Assembly (NCBI GenBank): GCA_013368445.1
Contig: JAACJO010000024.1
Location: forward strand, 1-64,000
Source: Leucocoprinus leucothites
Lineage: Eukaryota; Basidiomycota; Agaricomycetes; Agaricales; Agaricaceae
Direction of reading: 5' to 3'
DNA length: 64,000 nucleotides
Shown: piece by piece, positions 34,625 to 45,177 of the stretch
Position numbering within the stretch: the stretch's first letter is position 1
Layout: each line of letters starts with the position of its first letter
The notes under the pieces: model-generated
Databases searched by the model: none
What the model saw: the letters and a program-made list of their open reading frames with translations, nothing else
Told to the model about the DNA's origin: nothing
Translations under genes and position numbers: made by a program

Positions 34625-35349
34625 CCGCAGTGTTTCGAAATTACGCACTGTCCGACGCCTCTCAACAACCCTCTATACCAATAAGGTGGCAAGATACAAA
34701 GTGGTGTGCTAGAATGAGATTTCTCTCGCCTCGGATTTTTCTGCTCTACTCTTTTTCATTCTGCTCTTGTATTTGTATTATACCTTGGAGGCCCGTTATT
34801 CCTGATGTACAATAGCCATGTCGATACTATTGCTCGAGTTATGATCATGAAATACAACTTGGATTATTCAATATCACTATGAGCTATTCATTTTTAGGAT
34901 AATGTCCACTGCTAATAAGCAGCCAATGGGGAACAAGGTTCCCAAAGGGTCCTCAGTTTTGGCACCATGTGAAGTTTGATCTGTAGGTAAATCTTAACTA
35001 CATAAACGTCATACAACATCGGTCCGTCTCGCTCTCCACAGGAATTTCTTCTATTGATTGTCCTACGATGATAATTAGCGTCAGAGAGAAAAATAAACGA
35101 GGGTGAATAGCAGACCGGAGGGCGAAACAAAGCACAGAGGACCCACACCCAACTGAAATATACACCGTTCAGTCTTCTTTAAGGATTATAAGGTTCGTTC
35201 CAGATATAACGAAGAAGCAAAAAAAAATACAAAAGAGCAGCCTATTGTCCCGGAGTGTAAACAGAAAAGAATCGAAGATAAAAGAGCGACGATCCTACGC
35301 TGGGAGCTTCTGAGTCATTTGCAGAAGTGAAGCAATATCCCGGTCACAG
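34625..35349. other. Convergent 3' spacer of P2 and P3
   Basis: This corresponds to 43092-44094 in the right copy. It has a conserved 3'-UTR-like part after the P2/P5 stop codons. The right copy has two extra insertions (about 43340-43560 and 43650-43830). No gene is seen. Confidence 0.45.
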
Positions 35350-35717
35350 TTAGAACAAGGGAGCCACGGCACCCGCTGCGGTGACAAGGACAGACTGGTA
35401 GAAGAAATCATGATTCCCAGAGTGGTAAACCGTATGAGGCGGGATCCCACTGGGGAGAGGTGGAGGCGTATAATCTTGGAATACAGCAGGGGCTTCCGTA
35501 GCCCAAGGAATTGGGTCCAGCCCCAGGGAACGGTGGTGATTCCTGATATAGTTTTGGTCCTGACTGAACGGCTGCTCCCAGAGTAGACTATGTGAATGTC
35601 GTCGAAGTTGAGTGTGCCAGGGGTCAGGTACGGAGTGGCCCTGAATGAGGTAAAAGGCAGGAGGCGCTGAATCAGAAGAATCAGAATGATGATTCAAATC
35701 CCGCCCACTGGGTGTAA
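35350..35717 (-). pseudogene. GN-NYN family fragment P3, C-terminal part only
   Basis: This matches the second half of P6: NHHSDSSDSAPPAFYLIQGH, QLRRHSHSLLWEQPFSQDQ and LGLDPIPWATEAPAVFQDY. It ends beyond the P6 stop in a different tail (SVLVTAAGAVAPLF). The 5' part, including the N-terminal motif and intron, is absent. Homology stops at 35717, 16 bp before a TA-flanked transposon. It was presumably born truncated at the duplication breakpoint and is not expected to be expressed as a complete protein. Confidence 0.7.
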
Positions 35718-35733
35718 AGACGAAAACGCGTAC

Positions 35734-36483
35734 AGTTGTCTCTGTGATAACCCATATTTGTAATAACCCATACCCTGCGATAACCCATTGGATGTGGGGT
35801 CTCCCAAGTTGGTTCGCGGGTGTTTTGATGCAAAAACCCATCACTCTGCACTAACCCGTAACCCATAGCCCGTGAGGGTAAAAAAACCCATAGCTCCGGG
35901 TACTAAATATAGTAATTGGACTCATTTGTAGCTCAACATTTGTGCGCTTGTCCTTCACCGGAGGTCAGATAACTAGAATTTGAATAGACATTATTTCACA
36001 AACAGTCTCTACATCCACTATACTCCCCACCAAACTACTCAAAATTCTTGAGAAGGGTCTCAAAAAACTTGAACGACCTCATTCCCACCAAACCCTTCTT
36101 CAGGACAGGCTCTGGGTCACAGGGTCAAAGGGTTGCCGATGAGGACGCCAAACAGCTATTGGAAGCACCTTTACTCTTAATGAAGCACCTAGCAATACTT
36201 CCGGATCCTTTTACTTGCAAAATGGAGCAGATCCTTCATAGCTTCAACTGGAAACTGCGCTTGGAGGACTGGCGGAAAAGGTGAAGAATACACATCTTGA
36301 AGAGTATTTTATCCCTACATACCTCACATCCAGTGTGAAGTGACATGAAAAATGATCGAAGGAAATCGATTTTAATTGATTATTTTAATGGTATTTCTTT
36401 GATCTCTGTCATAACCCATACTCGGTCAAAACCCATAGCTCGGACCTTCTCCGAACTGCTATGGGTTATTACAGAGACAACTG
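35734..36483. mobile_element. TA-flanked transposon with pogo-like ends
   Basis: The inverted ends are CAGTTGTCTCTGTGATAACC on the left and the complement of CAGTTGTCTCTGTAATAACC on the right. TA lies at 35732-35733 and 36484-36485. The phrase ATAACCCATA is repeated inside both ends. The ends share the pattern CAGTxG..CT..ATAACC with the element at 3181-4050, suggesting a related family. No transposase is recognisable, so this is a non-autonomous copy of about 750 bp. Confidence 0.65.
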
Positions 36484-36487
36484 TATA

Positions 36488-37285
36488 AGGTAGAGTTCAA
36501 GCGCAAACGGGTCATCACGTGATGCGCAGCGTGACATATGGGCGGAAACATAGAATTGGAATCCCAGCAATTAGAAGCGGAGATAAACCAAATCAGGCTC
36601 CGAGGGACGACCAGGAATCCTTCTCCAAAGGATCCCTCGGAGCCCGATTGAGAGTATAACAGTTTATTCGAGAGCAGATTCCAAATTTGTCAATTTAATG
36701 TCATTTTCTGCCATTTCTGTGACACGTCGACGCGTTGAAGCGCAAATTACAGACCAGAGAACGTGTTGAAATGCCATGAAAGGCTCTCAAGTCCAAAAAC
36801 CTTGGAGGTATACCAAATGATAGTACAGAATGCTGCTTCCTTCATCAGCTTCTGATGTTCTTGAGTAATGTGTTCAAGGTACTTAGCAAGTACTTGGTGA
36901 TATTCCCCTGGAATCAATGAGAAGGTGAGCTGCAAACTTCCTGCCCGTCAATGATGACCTCGGAAATCTGAAACTCTGGAGTAGGTTTGCAGCCCGTGCG
37001 TTGAGATCCATGGATGCTTATTCAAAGGGCTTGGATGGAGCTCAGGCAGCTTGGGTTGCACGGGAATTTCATGTTGTTTTATTCTGGAAGCTATCCTGAT
37101 ATTTCATTTCCTGATCTATCTACGTAGCTTATATTGCTCGATGAGCTTTTGATATAGCTTAGATACGTTGCGAGGTGTTGAATCAAGGGTCTTGACGCGG
37201 CTGCTTAATGAGTCTCATCATCATGGCCGGTGTCACCTAGTGTCACAAAGCACGTGACGACCCCGTTTGCGTTTGAACTCTACCT
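36488..37285. mobile_element. TA-flanked transposon with long inverted ends
   Basis: The ends are inverted repeats of about 45 bp. The left end begins AGGTAGAGTTCAAGCGCAAA and the right end is the complement of AGGTAGAGTTCAAACGCAAA, both continuing through a CACGTG. TA lies at 36486-36487 and 37286-37287. It directly abuts the previous element (two TA dinucleotides back to back at 36484-36487). No coding capacity is recognised. Confidence 0.65.
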
Positions 37286-37287
37286 TA

Positions 37288-38005
37288 CAAGAGATGTTTG
37301 TTTGTTCACGAAAAGTTTGTTTATTTGAGGCGAAAGTTATTTTTGAATTTAGTCCACGATGGCGCGCCATCTAATACTGTCATATGTTGGTATTATGATG
37401 CCAACTCAAGTTCATGTAACCATTAGACGCTCACTTACTCTAGGCGTCTTATTGTCATTCTGGAATTCTAAGCTTTTCTTTCGCTTTGTCGGACCAGATG
37501 TTTCTTGCGTCAGAGAATTTTCGATTGAGTCCAGTTTTTTGGTACTGACCATAGCTACTGCCAGAGCATTATTTTTTTGACTTTACAGTGAGGCCCAGTA
37601 TTTGCTATTTATGGCCTTCAGGTTAATTAAATGTAGCCCACTTGTGGGCTTTACCCGTTGTGGTACAAGCGTGTTTCTTGTACCGAAGATAACGCCCATC
37701 CTTGCTCTATTCGAAGTGGCTCGATACTGAGAAGTCTTGCAGCTCACTCAAATGACTTAGTCACCTCCAACCAGCACACTATCTCTAACACCCTCTCTCC
37801 GCTTTTGTCTACACAGATAGCGAAGGCTCACGAACCTGCGTCCCTCCGTGAATAAACCGGAACCAGGGAGAGCCTATCCATATGGGTATTTTGGTGTATG
37901 TACTATGAGCTAATTTTGTACATGCACGGAAAGATCAATCGTAATGCGGGGGCCGTTCCCTCAATAAATGGAGTCAAGCCAAGAATGTGTAAAATGGTGG
38001 GCTGA
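37288..38005. other. Spacer at duplication junction
   Basis: The right duplication copy begins at 37411. Relative to 29080-29531 it has about 120 bp of extra sequence near 37455-37577. No gene is seen. Confidence 0.45.
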
Positions 38006-39353
38006 TCAATACGCGTTGTAATACGTGTTACTGGGAAATGGTGGTACGGCAGACATAATGTACCTCCCACCGTCAGTGGCGGGTGCAGATACTCTGCTAT
38101 TTGCAGGCGCGTATTGGTTATAGGCGCAAGGACCTAACGGAGCGCATTGGCGATGTGACTCAGAACTGGGGTCTGAGGCGGCGCGGTGCTTCGGCTGGTA
38201 CTCCGACGAATGGTCATTATGATAATAGCTCCAAGTCTGGGATTCTTGCCAAAGCATATGTGATTCTCGACGTAATTGGGCGTGAGGGTCAAAATTTTGA
38301 GTATAAGGGTTGGCTGGGGGACAACTGTGATAAGTTCGGCGAGAGGTAGCTGGATGAGACAGGTGTCGTGATTCCAGCTGTTGGTTTTTTGGAGGAAGAG
38401 GTGATTGTACCATCTTGTTTTCTTCGAACCAGGCAGGATAGGGCATGCTATCACTCATCTGACGTCGGTGTGCATCATAGCTAGGGCGAGGCTTGGGATT
38501 GGAGTGGACACTGGGCGTCTGCGTCTCATATGGGTGTTGGGGCGGGGCGTGATGCTCGGGTGGTGGTGGGGGTTGTGCCTGGGTCGACCTCACGGCACCG
38601 ACATCGTCACGACAGTTATACTGATGGCTAGAGACGGGTTGGGATGGTGCGCGCAGTCGTACATTGGTTGATACACGTAGGGGTGCAGGGGATGAACTAC
38701 TGCCGATACCAGAAGTAGTGCTGTGCGAGGGTATGGCCTCGGTTTCTGCCTCGCCGGAAGGGGAGGAAACGCGATAACGGGAAGGCAACCAGGTCTCAGT
38801 ACGAGAGAGTCGATCTATACCAGCGTCGGATTCCTGTTGGATAAACCCATCTCTCGACGAATGTGGGGCAGGGACACTTGAAGGAGGCGAGGTCTTTGCA
38901 CGAGAAAATTGGGCTGGCAAAGGAGGAGCAACTGGATGGCATATAAAAGATGGTTGAGCGAGGTGAGAACCAGCTCGTGACTCCTACGAACATTTATGGA
39001 TATAAGTGTTTCCGACAAACTGGCCGTAGAATAGTGCGTTGGCAACTCACCCCAAAGTTGGACCCGACCGATTGTGTATGAGATGATGTGGTTGAGCTTG
39101 AAGCCTGGGAAGCTGCTGTAGCATCCGTCGGCTTCCTAAGCTCATGAATGTAAACCTCGGACTGCTGACTGGATGAACTATTTTCTGTGGTATATTTGGA
39201 GTTATCGACAGCCAAGACGAAACGCGCCGCAGCATCATAACTTGAAGCTGAGGGTTGTCCTGAAAAATTGTAATTGTGCTGATTTCCAGAGATGTGAGTA
39301 AAGGTGCTGTTAGAAATGACGAAATGGCTAGCGTTGGCGAAGCTACCGGACAT
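38006..39353 (-). CDS. GN-NYN family member P4
   Basis: Exon 1 (39051-39353, 101 codons) begins MSGSFANASHFVIS and carries NSTFTHISGNQHNYNFS; an upstream Met two codons earlier (MSMSG) is possible. A 67 nt phase-0 intron follows VGSNFG. Exon 2 (38006-38983) reads ESRAGSHLAQPSFICHP, SRDGFIQQESDAGIDRLS, AQPPPPPEHHAPPQHPYE, SYDAHRRQMSDSMPYPAWF, AQLRRESHMLWQESQTW and ends PPFPSNTYYNAY with TGA. About 427 aa, Pro/Ser/Gln-rich, with no enzymatic domain. It is intact, unlike its duplicate P1. The LRRES/LW segment recurs in P1, P3, P6 and P8, and the RRxS pattern fits a basophilic kinase site. A TATTTAAAA box lies about 60 bp upstream of the start. Confidence 0.72.
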
Positions 39354-42100
39354 GCTCATTGCAGGAATGAGGGAAGAATGAGGTGAACCAGGCTCAACAG
39401 CCAAGTGTTTTAAATAGGTGCCAGACCGTGTCCGCGTGTCCCACCGGTATCGCTGCTATCGCAAGGCGCTTATGGCCGATTCCTAAGGGATTCTGGGTAT
39501 AAGCACCTTCGACTCCTGGTTCTTTCAAGGTCCATCCGAGCCTGTTTTTGACGGACTTGGGTTCTGGACTGTAGGGTTATTGGGTAGCGTACTGACCGGA
39601 TATTTCATGGGCTGTCCTTCTCGAACCTTCCTTAGGGTAAGGGCAGATTTGGAACCTCCCTCCAGATTACTCGCGCGAAAATAGCCTACTGCATGATCGA
39701 TCCTATCGCTTTCTTATTAGCGAGTTTCTGTAGTGATTCGTGTACTTCCGGTCCCCATAGTATTCCGTTTGAAGGACCTTTGATGATGTCGGATAATCAA
39801 CCAGTGACGATTCCCTTATCCGGAGCGCGTGACTCGGGTGGCGACCAACTGGATTTTGACTCTAGCGCATTCTCTGAAGCTCCAAGCTTCGAACATCGGG
39901 CTCCAGGCCCCCAAATACTTACTCCAATACTTTTCCCAACACGCGTCTACACGAACACCTTCCGCCCCTCAGACTCCCAGTCTTTCTTGCATCATCTGGA
40001 ACCATGCTCCTCGTATTCGCATTCAAGTGCGGCTCAGACTCGGGCTCTGCTCCCATCTCGAAGGACTAACGACCAGGAATTTGGGAAGCCAGGATATCAA
40101 GCCGCCTCTGAAGTTTTGTTTCCAAGAGCTTGTGTAGAATTTAGCTCGCACTGGGACAGGAAGCGGGGGACATTGGAGGATATCGAGCGTGGGTCAGGAC
40201 TTGAACGACATGTTATTCCGATACAGGACGATGGGACCCAGTGAACCATGCAGCATAGGAGGTACGTTATATTTGTATGTTGTGATAGAAAATTGGTGAC
40301 TCATTCTCCGAAGTTTCATGAGTTACCGTTGCATCCCACCTCGAACCGAACATGGGTCTGTTACTCCAGAATTTCTCGTGAAGGTCCTTTGCGTCATCGA
40401 GAAATTGTGGCTCGTATTCCAAGTCACGCCTACCAAGGGAAAATTCGGGGACTTCAAAATTGTCAAGGCCACGCAGCATGCCTACCATATTGATGCGAAA
40501 TCGTGGCTCCGCCCAAGATGTTTTCACCCCGCAGACTTTAATTATCGTTACCCCTTCTTATCAAGATGTCTGCCTAACACCCTGTCGAACACCCGAAGGT
40601 GGCTATAAGCAGTGACAATGGTCACGATGAATACTCCAGGCAGGACGTGCCCCCAGGTGTTCCCGAGTTTTCTATGCAGCTTCCGTGTATGGCATGCTCT
40701 TTGTCCAGTCAACTCTGCCGGCCGCCCTGAAGCTATCAAAGAGTTGTAGGCGCCATCCCTCGGCGCCTATTCGCGCCTCATCCAGGAGTCGTTGATCTCG
40801 CCAAGTCTGTCGAAGTCCTCTGCTAGCGTGGGTTTACTGGAGCGTAGTCATCCTGTTCTGGGATTCGTCCTCGGGTGCTCTAGTTCCCCCTGACTTCGAG
40901 ACGGACAGTCATCCGACTATGCGTGCACAATTTGCTTGCCCAGACATGAAGGCTGATTCTAGTAACGAGGGTCAACTAGAAGCAAGCTGTGGTATGGACA
41001 GGCATGACCTGCTGGGGATGACCATCCAAGATGTGGATTCAACGCTCCATCTTCCTGGTCATGTGCTGAAGATATTTTCGTAGTGTCTTCGTTTGCAATA
41101 ACGATACGTTGGCGCAAATGCTCAGAGAAGACGCTACGCAAAGCGAGGATCACTTTTGTGCCTCACTCTGGCGTCCCTATCTTCCCCGAAGTGCGGCTTT
41201 CGCCTCCAGCCGAGGCCAGTGTGCATTTCAAGAGGGCATCTACTGGTTCTCCGAGTAGACCAATAGAGATGAGTAAAGAGTGAAGGCATGGTTCCTCCCC
41301 GTGCGTGACAGCTCCAATGGAAAAGGAAACAAACCGGAAGGGTGCGAAAAGAAGGCGGTATGTCATCTCTTGTCCTGTTGAAGCGGGTGGCGTTGATGTG
41401 TATTCTTGTATACGTGGGTGTATCTCGCTAGGCTGCACATGATCGATTCGTTGATGCTACATGAGAGAACAATCAGCTTTATGGATTGGCGAATTACGTG
41501 TAGAAGGCGTGCATGGATCAATCAGGTACAAGGTTGACTCTGCGGCTATTTTTTGTATGCAGCCACTGATGGAAGCGCCAGGTCCTTTGTTCTGCGACCT
41601 ACACTACACCATGATTGGGTTATAGATAATGGTGGAACTGTCGGGATCAGAACCCTCATGACACTGTCATGTTTCAAGAGGCACCAGCATAGTAGATGAA
41701 AAGCGTATCAGCAGGGTGTTGGTACAAGGCTGAAATGATCCCTTGATTTATCCCGATACCCTCCCTCCGGGGTGCAGTCGATTTTCTACATGACGCCCCG
41801 ACAGAAATCGCCGTCAGCCGCACATCACGAAGCAACGACATTGGCAATGACTGCCTATTGCCAGGTTCAGGTGCCTGGGAATATCTTAGCGGGAATCCGA
41901 ACGCCGGCATCCGTCTTTATGAGCTTTGGATGATTTAACAGCATCCGCGCTCGATTCCGGGATCACAATGATTCGAGCTGCCTCGGGGCTATCGCGTGGC
42001 TAATCCAAACCCATCTAACCAGGCGCAAGAGTCGTCGTTTGGACACCTAGTTGGATGCTATACTTCCTTCTAAATCTCATCTCTATCCATACCTCGCCCA
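39354..42100. other. Duplicated spacer without intact gene
   Basis: This is the counterpart of 30860-33625. A plus-strand open frame of 183 codons at 39693-40244 is broken in the other copy, so I do not call it a gene. It contains the second copy of the ADTLFIYYAGAS fragment (minus, about 41677-41712) and the divergent promoters of P4 and P5. Confidence 0.5.
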
Positions 42101-43091
42101 ATGCCGGAGGGACCTTCTTTCAAAATTACCGACAGTACTGTCACGTATGTTGCTGGCGATCAAATCAACCATAATCATGGCGGTGGGAACCCCCTTCCCC
42201 GCCACGAACCCCAGACCAACAACAATGCTGCAGAAGAATCCCAACCACAGCTATCAGCTGAAGAAACGCCTAGCGAAAGTTCTCGCTTTGAGGTATGACT
42301 CTCTGTCACGCTGGACATCGTTCTAGGGCTTAGTTCCCCTTCAGTTTTCTGCAAGACCTCAGCCTCCCCAGCACTCTACAGCGCGGCGACCTTCGAGCTC
42401 GCAGCAACCACCTTCACAAAGTCAGTTGGGCCATGGTCTACATCAAAGTAGTTCGCCCCCATCCACTGCAACAAACCCGCCTGTTGCTCCCCAAACAACT
42501 CCTAGCCCCGTGCCACCGCCCCTCGCTCAACATAGCTCCCCTCGGCCGCCACCCCCAGCCCGATCAACCCCCTCTGCCTGGGCTCCGTCGAGTATAGCGA
42601 GCACGCCTCAAGCAACAGCGCCCGAACCTTTCCACCCTCATCCCGCAGCGACGCCTGTGCAGGCTCGGCCACTTTTTCCGCCCACTTTCTCAATGAACCG
42701 CGGTTGGCAAGGACCATACGAAGACCGGCCGAATCAATACTTCGACACGGCTGAGGGCATTGAACAGAGGAACGGCTACCACGCGACTGAAGGCGGGCAG
42801 TACGCAAGCAGCTACAGAAACAGTGGGACCGCACAATCACCCCTCTCACCACGCCAACAGCCTCCATATGAACATCCTGCTCAATACTACTACCGCACCA
42901 CGTCTCCTCAAACCTACGCTGCTCAAAGCTCTCGATCTCAAGCATATACCCCTCACAACCGACCTTATAATTCATACGCTCCGCCTCCACACGGTCCACA
43001 AGATCCTCATGCCCAGAACAATCGAGGCAGTCCAACAGACCCGTTCCCCGCTCAACTTGAACACCACTACAGGCGCACACCCGACCAATGA
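42101..43091 (+). CDS. GN-NYN family member P5
   Basis: The duplicate of P2. Exon 1 (42101-42292, 64 codons) reads MPEGPSFKIT then DSTVTYVAGDQINHNHG and ends SRFE with GAG. A 52 nt phase-0 intron leads to exon 2 at 42345, FSARPQPPQHSTARRP, then SQLGHGLHQSSSPPS, VPPPLAQHSSPRPPPPARS, EPFHPHPAATPVQARPLFPP and the end QLEHHYRRTPDQ. About 312 aa. In the shared motif the two Tyr of P2 (NYNYG) are both His (NHNHG), so the aromatic positions are not invariant. Length, intron position and ending are the same as P2. Confidence 0.7.
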
Positions 43092-44094
43092 CTGCAGTGT
43101 TTCAAATTACGCGTTGTCCGATGCCTCCTCTCAACAACCCTCTCTACTCGAATATACCAATAGGGGGGGGCTGAGATATAGAGCGGGGTCCTGGAACGAG
43201 ATTTCTTTCACCTCAGATTTTGCTGCTCTATTTTTCATTCTGTTCTTGTATATGCATTATACCTCGGAGGTTCATTATTTCTAATGTAAAATAGCCATGT
43301 CGATGCCATTTCTCGAATTATGATCACGAAAGACAGTTTGAGTTAATCAGATGGGATGCATTCCTTGGTTTGCTCATACATTGAAACAGAATAAAATATT
43401 ATCCAGGTTTCGGGCGTATTTCTCATAACCCAGAGATTTGATTCCATTGTCCTGGGAATCTGCACAGTAAGCACTTACAGCAGCAAAGATATGGGACAAT
43501 GGGTGCTGTGAACCGTTATGGGTTGATATGGTCGGAATGAAATACCCTACGAGTAATTCATTTTTAGGATAACACCCATTGCTGATAGGCAGTCAATGGG
43601 GAACAATGCTCTCAAAGGGTCCTCAGTTTTGGCGCCAGGTGAAGTTTGTGTGAGAGGACGAAAAGCGGGTGTATTTGGGGGCAAAGCAGCGAGGAATACA
43701 TGTACTACTCTACTGCATTTAAGTGATAGAGAAATAATAAAATATAATATGAAACAAGAATGGAGACGGGGGCATTTCTTAGATTGCCCAGATACTATAG
43801 TAACTAATATAATTCAACACAAAGCACAGAGGGCCTACATCGAACTGCAATATACACCACTCAGTCTTCTTTAGGGATTATAAGGTTCGCTTCAGACACA
43901 TGTAACAAAGAAAGAAAAAAATACAAAAGAGCGAATTTCCCGGAGTAAAAACAGAAAGGGTTCAGAGATAAAAGACGTCGAAAGGAGTGACGATCCTACT
44001 GCTGGGAGCTTCCGAGTCAATTACAGAAGGGAAGCGATATCCCTGTCATAGCTAGGATAAGGGAGCCCACGGCACCCACCACGACAAGGACAGA
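43092..44094. other. Convergent 3' spacer of P5 and P6
   Basis: This is the counterpart of 34625-35349 with two extra insertions. AT-rich stretches are present; there is no gene. Confidence 0.45.
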
Positions 44095-45177
44095 CTAGCG
44101 GAACAAATCATGCTCGGAGGGGTAAGCCGTGTAAGGTGGGCTCCCACCGGTGGGGGTCGGAGGTGTATTATCTTGGAATGCAGCAGGGGCTTCCATAGCC
44201 CAAGGAATTGGCCCCAGCCCCAGGGAGTGGTGATTCCTGGTATCGTCTTGCTCTGGACTGAATGGCTGCCCCCAGAGTACACTATGCGAATGTCGTCGAA
44301 GTCGATCATGCCGGGAGTCGGGTATGGAGTGTCCCTGGACGAGGTAAAATGCAGGAGGCGCTGAATCGGAATGATGATTTGAATCCTGCCACTGGGTGTA
44401 TCGGCGTGGCGGCACCTCGGGCACGTTGTGGCGATATTCCTGACGGTGTGAGGTGGAACGAGCATCTCCTGCCCAAGGATCGTATACACCGTTGATATCT
44501 AGGTGCTCGGAGTTTTGAGGTGATGAGAATATTTCGGGTGATCCGTTTGGAGTATTTCCTTCGGCCACAAAGGTATGGTGCGGTGGGCTTGGGTGCTCTG
44601 CATAAGATTGAATAGGTGATGGCGTTTGTACAGGTGCTTGACGCGATATCACAGAAAAATCGCCCGGACTCGGCACCTCCGAGAGAGGGCCGGGCCGATT
44701 CGAAGGTTGCGTCCTTGAAGAATGGCTTGAGGACGCATGGGCGGTGACCCGACGGTCCACCAGTGGGACAGGGTTGGGTGAGAGAGGCGACGGTGATATG
44801 TAAGTGTCCATTGGAGAGGTCACTTGATGCTGCAATGGACCGTTTCGGTGTCCATGGCCAGCCGGAGGTGCGGTATGTAAGTCTCCTGTGTTTGTTCCCG
44901 CAGGAGACTGCTGAGGGCGAGATTGCGGACGCTAAGCGACAATCAGTGTGTTAGGCTTGTATTCACCGTTGGACAGCTCAGGTCAGAAAAGAATGCTTAC
45001 CGGCGGACTCGAACCTATGTTTCCTTCCGACATCCGGTCGTCCGCTGGAATATTGTTAGGTCCATGTACCTTGCTCTGTTTGCCCCGTCCAGGTCCATAA
45101 TTGTAGTTCACCTGATGTCCAGCAACGTAGGTGAAATCACTTCCTTGTATATCGAACTGAGGGACGGTGGTTGCCAT
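44095..45177 (-). CDS. GN-NYN family member P6
   Basis: Exon 1 (45001-45177, 59 codons) reads MATTVPQFDIQ then GSDFTYVAGHQVNYNYG and ends GNIGSSPP. A 69 nt phase-0 intron (44932-45000) leads to RPQSRPQQSPAGTNTG. The rest is Pro/Ser/His-rich with HDRLRRHSHSVLWGQPFS, LGLGPIPWAMEAPAAFQD and the end PSEHDLFR. About 338 aa. Its N-terminal half resembles P2/P5 (TYVAG, NYNYG), but its C-terminal half carries the RRHS/LW segment seen in P4 and P8, so it looks like a mosaic of two family types. The fragment P3 is a truncated duplicate of it. Confidence 0.7.

Larger units (their letters stand above)
29080..35717. repeat. Tandem segmental duplication, left copy
   Basis: This block is a diverged copy of 37411-44400, similar over nearly its whole length by eye. 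Both begin TTCATGTAAC and both end at GGGTGTA. It carries, in order, family genes P1 (minus), a gene-poor spacer, P2 (plus) and the fragment P3 (minus). The right copy has P4, spacer, P5 and P6. P3 is cut off exactly at the right boundary of the block, as expected if the duplication breakpoint fell inside the P6-type gene. Confidence 0.8.
37411..44400. repeat. Tandem segmental duplication, right copy
   Basis: This is the partner of 29080-35717, same orientation and same gene order (P4, spacer, P5, then the 3' part of P6). It is about 350 bp longer because of small insertions. All three genes keep open frames, and P6 extends leftward in coding sense beyond the block (to 45177), so this copy is probably the original. 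Confidence 0.8.

Noticed and set aside
39693..40244. Plus-strand open frame of 183 codons in the duplicated spacer
   Set aside because: The same sequence in the left duplication copy is interrupted, so the frame is not maintained.
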